Assembly (NCBI GenBank): GCA_003451975.1
Contig: DMIX01000086.1
Coordinates: 1 to 5,936 of the forward strand
Direction of reading: 5' to 3'
Length of the DNA stretch: 5,936 bases
Source of the DNA: Propionibacteriaceae bacterium
GTDB taxonomy: Bacteria > Actinomycetota > Actinomycetes > Propionibacteriales > Propionibacteriaceae
Shown in pieces: positions 1 to 5,936 of the stretch (position 1 is its first letter; each line of letters starts with the position of its first letter). A model generated the notes under the pieces. The model did not search any database. It had not been told where the DNA came from and was given only the letters and a program-made list of their open reading frames with translations. Made by a program: the position numbers and the translations under genes.

Positions 1-353
1 AATCCACCCTGGTGAACGCGCTGATCCCCGGCGTCGATCGGGCCACCGGCGTGGTCAACGAGGTCACCGGACGCGGCCGTCACACCTCCACCAGCGCGGT
101 CGCCTTGGAGTTGCCCTCCGGTGGCTGGGTGATCGACACCCCCGGTGTGCGCTCATTCGGGTTGAGCCATGTCACACCAGACTCGTTCGTGGCCGCGTTC
201 ACCGATCTGGCCGAGTTCATCGCCGACTGCCCCCGAGGCTGCCGTCACGATTCCGAGGCCGAGGGCTGCGCTCTCGACAGCGCGGTTACCGAGGGCAAGC
301 TGGCCACTGAGCGCCTCGAGTCGTTCCGGAGGATGGAACGGGCGTTCGGATAG
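1..353 (+). CDS. rsgA: RsgA, ribosome small-subunit-dependent GTPase A (C-terminal part, 5' end outside window)
   Basis: RsgA is a circularly permuted cytoplasmic GTPase that acts late in 30S ribosomal subunit maturation. The reading frame is open from the first base, and 116 residues are visible from base 3 to the TAG at 351-353. The fragment opens with STLVNAL, the end of the P-loop (G1), whose preceding Lys codon is cut by the window edge. The G2 region GRGRHTS (about residues 23-29) and the G3 motif DTPG (45-48) follow, the latter in the typical context IDTPGVRSFGL. Next comes the family's C-terminal zinc-binding motif, C76-x3-C80-x-H82-x6-C89. A helical tail ends the protein. G3 followed by a Cys/His zinc knuckle is diagnostic of RsgA. 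The N-terminal OB-fold and the G4 motif, which comes first in this permuted family, lie upstream of the window. The stop codon is only 10 nt before hisN. No truncation or frameshift is visible in this part. Confidence 0.95.
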   Translation, partial: STLVNALIPGVDRATGVVNEVTGRGRHTSTSAVALELPSGGWVIDTPGVRSFGLSHVTPDSFVAAFTDLAEFIADCPRGCRHDSEAEGCALDSAVTEGKLATERLESFRRMERAFG

Positions 354-363
354 ATTGAACACC

Positions 364-1155
364 ATGGCTGAGCAATCCTGGATGGACGACCTGAGACTCG
401 CGCATGTGCTGGCTGACCAGGCCGATGCGATCACCATGTCCCGGTTCAAGGCCGCCGACCTCCAGGTCACGTCCAAGCCTGATCTGACGCCGGTCAGCGA
501 TGCCGACACCGCCGTGGAAGATGCCATCCGTACCAGTCTGTCCCGTACTCGTCCCCGCGACGCCGTTCATGGCGAGGAACGCGCTGATTCCGGTTGGGGG
601 CCACGACGGTGGATCATCGATCCGATCGACGGAACCGCGAACTACGTCCGGGGTGTCCCGGTGTGGGCGACCCTCATCGGCCTCATGGAGGGCGACGAGG
701 TCGTGGTCGGCGTCGTGTCAGCGCCGGCATTGTCGCGCCGCTGGTGGGCCAGCAAGAACGGCGGGGCGTTCACCGGACGCAGCCTGTTACAGAACTCCCG
801 ATGTCGGGTCTCGCGAGTGTCCGACATCGCCGATGCCAGCCTGTCCTACTCATCGGTGGACGGTTGGGTGGATTGCGGACGCGGCCAGCAGTTCGTCGAC
901 CTGCTGCGTGACTGCTGGCGCACCCGTGCCTTCGGCGACTTCTGGAGCTACATGCTGGTGGCCGAGGGAGCGGTCGACCTCGCCACCGAACCGGAACTGG
1001 CCTTGCACGACATGGCTGCGGTGTCGATCGTGGTCACCGAAGCCGGTGGCACCTTCACGAACCTGAACGGCGATCCCGGGGTCGCCGGGCCCGGCGCCAT
1101 CGCAACCAACGGGCTGCTCCACGACGCCATGGTCGAGCGGCTCAGCCTGAGCTGA
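364..1155 (+). CDS. hisN: HisN, histidinol-phosphate phosphatase (inositol monophosphatase family)
   Basis: This 263-residue protein probably removes phosphate from L-histidinol phosphate, the penultimate step of histidine synthesis, in the cytoplasm. It belongs to the Mg2+-dependent, Li+-sensitive inositol-monophosphatase family, not the HAD-type HisB phosphatases. Visible motifs are KPDLTPVSDAD (38-48), the metal-binding GEE (70-72), WIIDPIDGT (83-91, Asp86 and Asp89 as metal ligands) and, near the C-terminus, HDMAA (215-219, Asp216) followed by EAGG (226-229). The length matches actinobacterial HisN at about 260 residues. Residues such as RGVPVWA and VVSAPALSRRWW recall mycobacterial HisN and argue against a generic SuhB or CysQ. 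The ATG at 364 lies 10 nt after rsgA with only a weak ribosome site (CGGA at 347-350). The ATG at 382 (Met7) is an alternative start. The open frame extends upstream to 169, but there it overlaps rsgA in another frame. Trp is usual before Asp216 in the family; here it is His. Substrate is inferred from family resemblance. Confidence 0.88.
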   Translation: MAEQSWMDDLRLAHVLADQADAITMSRFKAADLQVTSKPDLTPVSDADTAVEDAIRTSLSRTRPRDAVHGEERADSGWGPRRWIIDPIDGTANYVRGVPVWATLIGLMEGDEVVVGVVSAPALSRRWWASKNGGAFTGRSLLQNSRCRVSRVSDIADASLSYSSVDGWVDCGRGQQFVDLLRDCWRTRAFGDFWSYMLVAEGAVDLATEPELALHDMAAVSIVVTEAGGTFTNLNGDPGVAGPGAIATNGLLHDAMVERLSLS

Positions 1156-1193
1156 CCCGGCGCGCCGGTCGATACCTCGTCGGCGCCGATCGA
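1156..1193. terminator. Possible bidirectional terminator between convergent hisN and the ABC operon
   Basis: This 38-nt gap separates the hisN stop from the stop of the last transporter gene on the other strand. It contains a perfect 12-nt palindrome, CCGGCGCGCCGG (1157-1168), whose stem can lengthen to a G-A/T-C pair if one C bulges out. A second palindrome, TCGGCGCCGA, lies at 1180-1189. Neither is followed by a T-run in either direction, so this is not a classical intrinsic terminator. GC-rich hairpins without a T-tract have been proposed as terminators in actinobacteria. Position is the main support, and chance palindromes are common at this GC content. Confidence 0.35.
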
Positions 1194-1988
1194 TCACGAA
1201 GACCGACGGGTCTGAATACGAGGCACGGCTGCAAGTAGCGCACGGGTGTAGTCCTGTTGCGGATCGGCGTACACCTCGGCGGTGGGCCCGGACTCCACGA
1301 TCGAGCCATTCTTCATGACTGCCAGGTGATCACACAGGTGGCGAACCACCAGCAGGTCGTGACTGACCACGATCAACGTCAGTCCGGATTCACGCGCCAG
1401 GTCGGCAAGCAGGTTCAGCACCTGGGCACGCACCGAGACGTCCAGGGCCGAAACCGGCTCGTCGGCGATGAGCACTTCCGGGCGAGGCGCGAGCGCACGG
1501 GCGATGGCGATGCGCTGGCGTTGACCACCGGAGAACTCGTGTGGGAAGCGATCCGAACAGTCGGCAGGCAGACCGACGGCGTCCAGAACCTCTGCCAGTC
1601 GACGGTCGGCAGAGATACCATCATCCAATTGGCGCCGGACCAGCCGAGATCGAAGCGGTTCGGTGATGATGTCGCCAACTCGCATGCGTGGATTGAGCGA
1701 GGAGAGCGGGTCCTGGAAGACCATTTGCACCGAGGCTCGCAGGAAACCCAGATCACGTTCTCGCAGGCCGGTGATCTCATGCTGATCGAACCAGATGCGC
1801 CCCGCGGTCGGCCGATCCAAAGCGGCCAGCATTCGAACCAGGGTGGACTTGCCCGATCCGGATTCGCCCACGATGCCGAGCCGGCCACCGCGGGGCACCA
1901 CCAGGTGCACATTGTCGACGGCCAGCACCTGACGTCGGCCATGGCTGAATCGACGACTCAGCGCCTCGGCACGGTACAGCTCGTCCAT
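1194..1988 (-). CDS. ABC transporter ATPase, peptide/nickel class, second ATPase (DppF/OppF/NikE-like)
   Basis: This 264-residue cytoplasmic nucleotide-binding subunit is the last gene of the importer operon. Motifs in order are Walker A GESGSGKST (41-49), Q-loop Gln92 in FQDPLSSLNP, signature FSGGQRQR (152-159), Walker B VLIADEP (172-178, catalytic Glu177), D-loop SALD (180-183) and H-loop His210. All are intact. The FQDPLSSLNP context and the C-terminal DYTRALLAAVP (247-257) mark the peptide/nickel family. The chain stops soon after that, giving a NikE-like length; OppF/DppF proteins run well past 300 residues. The start chosen is the ATG at 1988-1986, which shares one base with the preceding TGA (TGATG) and follows a strong GGGGGAG site. 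The frame stays open to 2219, but those extra 77 codons overlap the preceding ATPase gene and encode Arg/Gly/Pro-rich sequence unlike any ABC N-terminus. It would pair with the neighbouring ATPase. Substrate is unknown. Confidence 0.93.
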   Translation of the reverse strand: MDELYRAEALSRRFSHGRRQVLAVDNVHLVVPRGGRLGIVGESGSGKSTLVRMLAALDRPTAGRIWFDQHEITGLRERDLGFLRASVQMVFQDPLSSLNPRMRVGDIITEPLRSRLVRRQLDDGISADRRLAEVLDAVGLPADCSDRFPHEFSGGQRQRIAIARALAPRPEVLIADEPVSALDVSVRAQVLNLLADLARESGLTLIVVSHDLLVVRHLCDHLAVMKNGSIVESGPTAEVYADPQQDYTRALLAAVPRIQTRRSS

Positions 1989-2824
1989 CACGACTCCCCC
2001 GCCGGGTCGTCGAGGAGACCCGCCACGGTGGGCAGGCGCTGACCGGGCTCGATCCGATCCAGGCTGGCGGCTTCCACCAGACCGCGGGTGTATGGGTGCT
2101 GCGGCGCGCTGAACAGCTCCGCCACGGTGCCTCGTTCCACGATCCGACCCTCGAGCATCACCAGAACCCGGTCGCAGATCTGGGAGACCACCGCGAGGTC
2201 GTGGCTGATGAACAGGCAAGCCGCGCCGCTGGCGGTCAGGGCCTGGTCGAGCTTCGCCAGGACCTGGGCCTGCACCGTGACATCCAAAGCGGTGGTCGGC
2301 TCGTCGCAGATCACCAACTGCGGCGCGTTAATCAGCGCCATCGCCAAAATGGCGCGCTGCCGCTGGCCTCCGGAGAGCTGATGGGGGAAGGCCGCCGCCA
2401 CCCGCACCGGGTCGGAAAGGCCCACTTCGGCGAGCAACTCGATGACGCGTGCCCGCGCCGAACCGCGTTCGACATCGGCGTGAAGCAGCAAGGTTTCGGC
2501 GACCTGGCGGCCCACCGGCATCGTCGGATCGAGGGCGGTCATCGGCTCCTGAAACACCATGGTGACCAGATCGCCGCGCAGCCGCGCCAGGTCGCGCTCC
2601 GGTAGCGCGGTGATCGCATGACCGGCCAGCTCGACGCTGCCGCTGACCACGGCGTTCTCGGCCAATAAGCCCATTACGGCCAACGCTGTGACCGTCTTGC
2701 CGGAGCCCGACTCACCGATGACGCCCAGACGTTCCCCGCGGTCAATGGTGAAAGACACCTGATCGACCGCGGGCCGACGGCGCCCGAAGCGCACCCGCAG
2801 GTCACGAACCTCCAGCAAGCTCAT
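1988..2824 (-). CDS. ABC transporter ATPase, peptide/nickel class, first ATPase (DppD/OppD/NikD-like)
   Basis: This 278-residue cytoplasmic ATPase of the importer carries Walker A GESGSGKT (37-44), Q-loop Gln92 in FQEPMTALDP, signature LSGGQRQR (150-157), Walker B LVICDEP (170-176, catalytic Glu175), D-loop TALD (178-181) and H-loop His208. FQEPMTALDP and DEPTTALDVTVQAQ are typical of DppD/OppD/NikD. The C-terminus has the family's HPYTRGL element (243-249) and then LPTVAGLLDD (264-273), a form of the oligopeptide-transporter C-terminal motif. The ATG at 2824 overlaps the preceding permease stop as ATGA. It follows GGGAG (2834-2830) with a 5-nt spacer, which supports both the start and coupled translation. 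In the M. tuberculosis Dpp and Opp systems both ATPase domains are in one fused chain; here they are two genes. No C-terminal cysteine cluster is present (Cys at 173, 203 and 217 only). Substrate is unknown. Confidence 0.94.
   Translation of the reverse strand: MSLLEVRDLRVRFGRRRPAVDQVSFTIDRGERLGVIGESGSGKTVTALAVMGLLAENAVVSGSVELAGHAITALPERDLARLRGDLVTMVFQEPMTALDPTMPVGRQVAETLLLHADVERGSARARVIELLAEVGLSDPVRVAAAFPHQLSGGQRQRAILAMALINAPQLVICDEPTTALDVTVQAQVLAKLDQALTASGAACLFISHDLAVVSQICDRVLVMLEGRIVERGTVAELFSAPQHPYTRGLVEAASLDRIEPGQRLPTVAGLLDDPAGES
1994..2000 (-). promoter_or_regulatory. Strong ribosome binding site fixing the start of the second ATPase gene
   Basis: On the minus strand GGGGGAG is followed by a 5-nt spacer (TCGTG) and the ATG at 1988. 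It lies inside the last codons of the upstream ATPase gene. It favours the 1988 start over the longer open frame that reaches back to 2219. Confidence 0.75.
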
Positions 2825-3633
2825 GGCAGCTCCCGAAGGCGTGGGTCCAGATAGTCGCGCAACCCGTCACCGAGCAGGTTGAATCCCAGCACCGCCAGGG
2901 CAATCGCCAGCCCCGGCCAGACGGTCTGGATCGGCATCACGAACAGGTACTGCTGGGCGTCGCGCAGCATATTGCCCCAGGTCGGGGTCGGACGGGGTGT
3001 GCCCAGACCCAGATAGGACAGGGCGGCCTCGGCCAGGATCGCCAGCGCGAATCCCACCGACGCCTGGACTCCGATGACCGGTGCGATATTGGGCAGCACA
3101 TGACGGCCGGCCACGCCCCAGCGCGAGGTTCCCGCCACCCGTGCGGCCAGTACGAAGTCGGCGGCCATCACCTGTTTGGTGCCAGCGCGCGCCACCCGGG
3201 CCACCGCCGGAATGGTGGCCACCCCGATGGCGACCATGGCGGTGACGGTGGAGGCGCCGAAGACTGCGGCCAGCAGGATCGCCAACAGCAAGGCCGGCAG
3301 CGCATAGACCACATCGGCGGCCCGCATGACGACTTCGTCGAGCCACCCGCCGACCTGACCGGCCAGCATCCCCAACGGAACACCGATGAGTACCGCCAGG
3401 CCGACCGAGATGATACCTACCACCAAGGTTGTCCGCGCCCCCACCATCAAGCGGCTGAGAATGTCGATGCCGAATCCGTCGGTTCCCAACACATGCGGCC
3501 ACCCAGGCGGCAATAGACGCTCCGAAGGTACGACCCTGATCGGGTCGAACGGCGTCCAGAAGACCGACACCACGGCGGTGATGACGATCAACGCCACCAA
3601 CACCAGTCCTGCCACCAGTTGTGCCCGCTTCAT
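2821..3633 (-). CDS. ABC transporter permease, peptide/nickel class (DppC/OppC/NikC-like)
   Basis: This 270-residue integral membrane subunit would form the translocation channel with the adjacent permease. An N-terminal membrane segment (about 8-26) is followed by the family hallmark HVLGTDGFGIDILSRL (47-62). A block of hydrophobic segments then covers about 69-92, 108-127, 129-148, 184-207 and 236-257. The EAA-type cytoplasmic loop that docks with the ATPase lies at about 158-186 (ADFVLAARVAG followed by RHVLPNIAP). SYLGLG with PTPTWGNML (206-223) and the terminal FNLLGDGLRDYLDPRLR (251-267) are signature DppC/NikC sequences. The ATG at 3633 overlaps the preceding permease stop by 4 nt (ATGA). 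It follows GAGGA (3644-3640) at a 6-nt spacing. The length is at the short end for the family, but no domain is missing. The last 4 nt overlap the downstream ATPase gene. Confidence 0.94.
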   Translation of the reverse strand: MKRAQLVAGLVLVALIVITAVVSVFWTPFDPIRVVPSERLLPPGWPHVLGTDGFGIDILSRLMVGARTTLVVGIISVGLAVLIGVPLGMLAGQVGGWLDEVVMRAADVVYALPALLLAILLAAVFGASTVTAMVAIGVATIPAVARVARAGTKQVMAADFVLAARVAGTSRWGVAGRHVLPNIAPVIGVQASVGFALAILAEAALSYLGLGTPRPTPTWGNMLRDAQQYLFVMPIQTVWPGLAIALAVLGFNLLGDGLRDYLDPRLRELP

Positions 3634-4592
3634 GACTCGTCCTCGCGGGAGCGCTGCCGAGGATCGATGATCAGATAGCTCAGGTCCACCGCGGCGCTCA
3701 GTGCCAGCACCGCAAACACCAGGAACATCACGGTTCCCTGAACCACCATCAGATCCCGCTGGGAGACTGCTGTCAGCAGCAAGGAACCCAGACCCGGTAG
3801 CGTGAAGACGCTCTCCACCACGATCGCCCCCACCAGCACTGCGGATACCTGCAGGCCGAGGATGGTCACCAAAGAGATCGCGGCATTGCGCAGGCCGTGC
3901 CGCAGCAGGGCGCGCATCGGCGTCCAGCCCACCGATCGCGCAGTGCGGTAGTAGTCCTCGTTGAGCACCTCGATGAAGGCGGAGCGTACGTACCGGATCA
4001 GGATCGCGGCCTGGACCAGCGCCAGGGCCACCACCGGCAGTATCAGGTGTTCAGCCCAGCCCACGGGATCTTTGTGCACGGGAACATAGCCGTTCGCCGG
4101 AAGCCAGCGCAGCCACACGGCGAAGACCATCACCAGCAGGATGCCTCCCCAGAACACCGGAATCGCCATACCCACCTGGGCAGCGGCGCTGACGCTCACG
4201 CCCTGCCATGATCGGCGCTTGAGTGCGGCCACCATTCCGGCGGGTACCGCGATGATCAAGGAGAGCAGCATCGCGAAGCCGACCAGCCACAGTGTCACGG
4301 CCAGCCGCGGCGCCAACAAGGACAGCACTGAATCACCGCTGAGGTGGGAGACTCCGAAGTCGCCGGTGAGCATGCCGCCGAGCCAGTCCAGATACTGCAC
4401 CAGCCACGGCCGATCCAAGCCGAGTTGAGCGCGCAACCGCGCCAGAGCCTCCGGCGTCGCGTCGGTGCCGAGCAGGACCTGGGCGACGTCGCCGGGAAGC
4501 GCCATGGTGATGCCAAACACCACCACTGACGCTCCCAGTAGCGTTATCGCGAAAACGCCGAGGCGCTTGGCGACCTGTCGCGCCAGCCGCAT
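3630..4592 (-). CDS. ABC transporter permease, peptide/nickel class (DppB/OppB/NikB-like)
   Basis: This 320-residue integral membrane protein is the first permease of the importer. It has a basic N-terminus, a membrane segment at about 11-31, and an outer domain with the typical LGLDRPWLVQYLDWL (57-71) and GDFGVS (77-82) motifs. Further hydrophobic segments lie at about 98-122, 134-160, 183-203, 238-262 and 284-308. The EAA-type loop EDYYRTARSVGW (212-223) is followed by a Gly in RHGLRNA (231-237) and docks with the ATPase. VVESVFTLPGLGSLLLTAV (258-276) and the C-terminal DLSYLIIDPRQR (303-314) are hallmarks of DppB/NikB. The ATG at 4592 is 16 nt after the binding-protein stop, with only a weak GGGTG ribosome site. 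The next in-frame Met lies at the end of the first membrane segment, so the upstream start is preferred. The gene overlaps the next permease by ATGA. Confidence 0.94.
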   Translation of the reverse strand: MRLARQVAKRLGVFAITLLGASVVVFGITMALPGDVAQVLLGTDATPEALARLRAQLGLDRPWLVQYLDWLGGMLTGDFGVSHLSGDSVLSLLAPRLAVTLWLVGFAMLLSLIIAVPAGMVAALKRRSWQGVSVSAAAQVGMAIPVFWGGILLVMVFAVWLRWLPANGYVPVHKDPVGWAEHLILPVVALALVQAAILIRYVRSAFIEVLNEDYYRTARSVGWTPMRALLRHGLRNAAISLVTILGLQVSAVLVGAIVVESVFTLPGLGSLLLTAVSQRDLMVVQGTVMFLVFAVLALSAAVDLSYLIIDPRQRSREDES

Positions 4593-4608
4593 GTCACCCG
4601 AGCCCGGC

Positions 4609-5936
4609 CTACCTGCTGGCGATCGTGGTCAGATCGAAGCTGAGGCTGGCGGCATTCTGCGGTATCCCGGTGATGGTGCTCTTGGTGATCACCAGGTTAG
4701 GCAGATCGAACAGCCAGATCGCTGCGCAGTCCTGAGCGAGGTAGACGGTAGCGGCCTTCATCTTCGCCACAGCCTCGTCGCCACGTGCGGCGTCAGCGGC
4801 CGCGTACAGGGCCTGATATTTCGCAGAGTCGTAGTGCCAGTAGTAGTCGGGGTTGGCGAACTTCCCCAAGTCCCGAGCTTCCACATGGGCCACGATGGTC
4901 ATGTCGTAGTCGCCTTTGAGGAAGACCTCGTCGTACCAGCGGTTGAAGTCCAGTTCCTCCACCTTCACCGTCACCCCCGCATCGCGGAGCTGGCTGGCCA
5001 CGAACTGGGCAGACTTGACCGCATACGGCACGCTCGGCACGCGCATCCGCAACGTCAGGCCCTTGCCGTAGCCAGCTTCGGCGAGCAATGCCTTGGCATT
5101 GGTCGGGTTGTACGGATTGGTGCCGCTGAGATCGGTGTACCACGGGTCGGTGGGCACCGACATCGAACCGATCAGAGTTCCCTGGCCGTTCCACACGGTG
5201 TCCATGAGAGCTTTGCGGTCAATGGCCTGAGTCAGGCCCTGACGGACCTTCAGCTTACCCAGCGCCTTGCTTTGATGATTCAGACCCAGAACCACTTCAC
5301 CATTGGTGGTTCCGCTGATCACGGTGAAGCGGCTGGGGTCGGAGAACTGGCTCAGGGCGTCCGGCGCCTGCAGATTGGAAATGATGTCCAGATCGCCGGC
5401 GAGCATGGAGGCGTTCATCGCGTTGGGGTCGGTGTAGTAGCGGAAGTCGACCTCGTCGAATCTCGCTGGGGTTCCCCAGTAATTCGGATTCTTCATCAGC
5501 GTGACGCTCTGCCCCTTGGCGTGTTCAGAGAAGGCATACGGCCCAGAGCCGGCCGTCGCAGTCTTCAGATCGCCGGTGACGGACGGATCCGCGATCATGC
5601 CCAGTGTCGAACTCATGTCGTACAGCCACATCGTCGATGGCTTGGTCAAGGAGATGGCAACCTCATGTTCGCTCACCGTCTCCGCGCCGCTGACCACCGC
5701 GAGTTGCGCGGCCAGCGTCGGCGAAAGGTCGGTATCGGATTTGAGGCGATCGATATTGGCCACGACAGCTTCGGAGTCGACCGGCTTCCCAGACGCAAAC
5801 TTGGCGGCCGGGTTGAGATGGAAGGTGTAGGTGAGCTGATCGGGGCTCACTTCCCACGCCTGCGCCAACAGCGGCTTCAACTGACCATCGGCGTCGACCT
5901 TCAACAGCGTCTCGTAGACGTTGTACAGCAGCACCA
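4609..5936 (-). CDS. Extracellular solute-binding protein, family 5 (DppA/OppA/NikA-like), N-terminus outside window
   Basis: This is the capture subunit of the importer, expected to be an exported lipoprotein outside the membrane. A total of 441 residues are visible, ending at the TAG at 4611-4609. The missing part, including signal peptide and lipobox, is probably 60-90 residues given the usual family length of just over 500. The GTG at 5934 is an internal Val codon, not the start. Family-5 landmarks, numbered from that codon, are NVYETLLKVDADGQLKPLLA (5-24), WEVSPDQLTYTFHL (27-40), AKFASGKPV (44-52), AGSGPY (128-133), MKNPNYWG (147-154), VRQGLTQAIDRKAL (230-243) and AKALLAEAGY (280-289). 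The C-terminal lobe contains HVEARDLGKFANPDYYWHY (350-368), where dipeptide-binding members usually have a W-x-G-D then DPDNF pattern. The substrate is therefore left open: peptide, metal complex, opine or other. It precedes the permease genes in the operon. Confidence 0.92.
   Translation of the reverse strand, partial: VLLYNVYETLLKVDADGQLKPLLAQAWEVSPDQLTYTFHLNPAAKFASGKPVDSEAVVANIDRLKSDTDLSPTLAAQLAVVSGAETVSEHEVAISLTKPSTMWLYDMSSTLGMIADPSVTGDLKTATAGSGPYAFSEHAKGQSVTLMKNPNYWGTPARFDEVDFRYYTDPNAMNASMLAGDLDIISNLQAPDALSQFSDPSRFTVISGTTNGEVVLGLNHQSKALGKLKVRQGLTQAIDRKALMDTVWNGQGTLIGSMSVPTDPWYTDLSGTNPYNPTNAKALLAEAGYGKGLTLRMRVPSVPYAVKSAQFVASQLRDAGVTVKVEELDFNRWYDEVFLKGDYDMTIVAHVEARDLGKFANPDYYWHYDSAKYQALYAAADAARGDEAVAKMKAATVYLAQDCAAIWLFDLPNLVITKSTITGIPQNAASLSFDLTTIASR

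Noticed and set aside
169..363. Upstream in-frame extension of hisN into rsgA
   Set aside because: It overlaps rsgA codons that encode the zinc motif. The family N-terminus matches a start at 364 (or 382).
153..570. Minus-strand open frames across the rsgA/hisN junction
   Set aside because: They are antisense to conserved coding sequence, with no family resemblance or ribosome site seen.
1257..2042. Long + strand open frame (261 codons) antisense to the last ATPase gene
   Set aside because: It lies opposite a gene with every ABC ATPase motif intact. Its product is low-complexity His/Arg/Gln-rich sequence with no recognisable fold. Such mirror frames are common in GC-rich DNA.
1989..2219. 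Upstream in-frame extension of the second ATPase
   Set aside because: These 77 codons overlap the first ATPase gene in another frame and encode Arg/Gly/Pro-rich sequence. A strong ribosome site sits directly before the ATG at 1988.
3100..3516. + strand open frame inside the second permease gene
   Set aside because: It is antisense to a well-conserved permease. The product is rich in His, Gly and Arg and looks like frame shadow.
4683..4694. Perfect 12-nt palindrome TGGTGATCACCA as a possible operator
   Set aside because: It lies inside the 3' coding part of the binding-protein gene, made of ordinary codons for the LVIT region, with no promoter nearby. It is most likely chance.
5501..5830. 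+ strand open frame inside the binding-protein gene
   Set aside because: It is antisense to conserved family-5 binding-protein sequence and resembles no known protein.
5932..5934. GTG as a start codon for the binding protein
   Set aside because: The conserved family sequence is already mid-domain at this point and the frame is open to the window edge, so the real start is outside.

Overview
The window looks like ordinary chromosome from a high-GC actinobacterium. The coding sequence is GC-rich with a strong G/C bias at third codon positions. The HisN-type phosphatase and the RsgA zinc-finger spacing (CPRGC-R-H-x6-C) resemble those of Mycobacteriales (Mycobacterium, Rhodococcus, Gordonia and relatives). 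That placement is inferred from remembered family sequences, not from a search.

Left part, + strand (1-1155): the 3' end of rsgA, a ribosome-assembly GTPase whose start lies before the window, is followed 10 nt later by a complete hisN, an inositol-monophosphatase-family histidinol-phosphate phosphatase. The close spacing suggests co-transcription. A 38-nt convergent gap (1156-1193) separates them from the genes on the other strand. It holds two short GC-rich palindromes that may help end transcription from either side.

Right part, - strand (5936 down to 1194): a five-gene importer of the peptide/nickel/opine ABC class. In transcription order it encodes a family-5 solute-binding protein (N-terminus off the window), two membrane permeases and two separate ATPases. 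The gap between the binding-protein gene and the first permease gene is 16 nt. The permease and ATPase genes then overlap by 4, 4 and 1 nt, so this is one translationally coupled operon. The binding protein would capture a solute outside the membrane, the permease pair would form the channel, and the ATPase pair would drive import. All nucleotide-binding motifs are intact, so the system looks functional. The substrate cannot be read from the sequence. The cleft region that carries a W-x-G-D type motif in classical dipeptide-binding proteins is different here, so calling it simply a dipeptide transporter would be premature.

I found no mobile elements, RNA genes, CRISPR arrays, phage genes or broken genes. 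No non-coding stretch is longer than 38 nt. I do not see a novel defence or biosynthetic system. The most useful open question is what the transporter carries.
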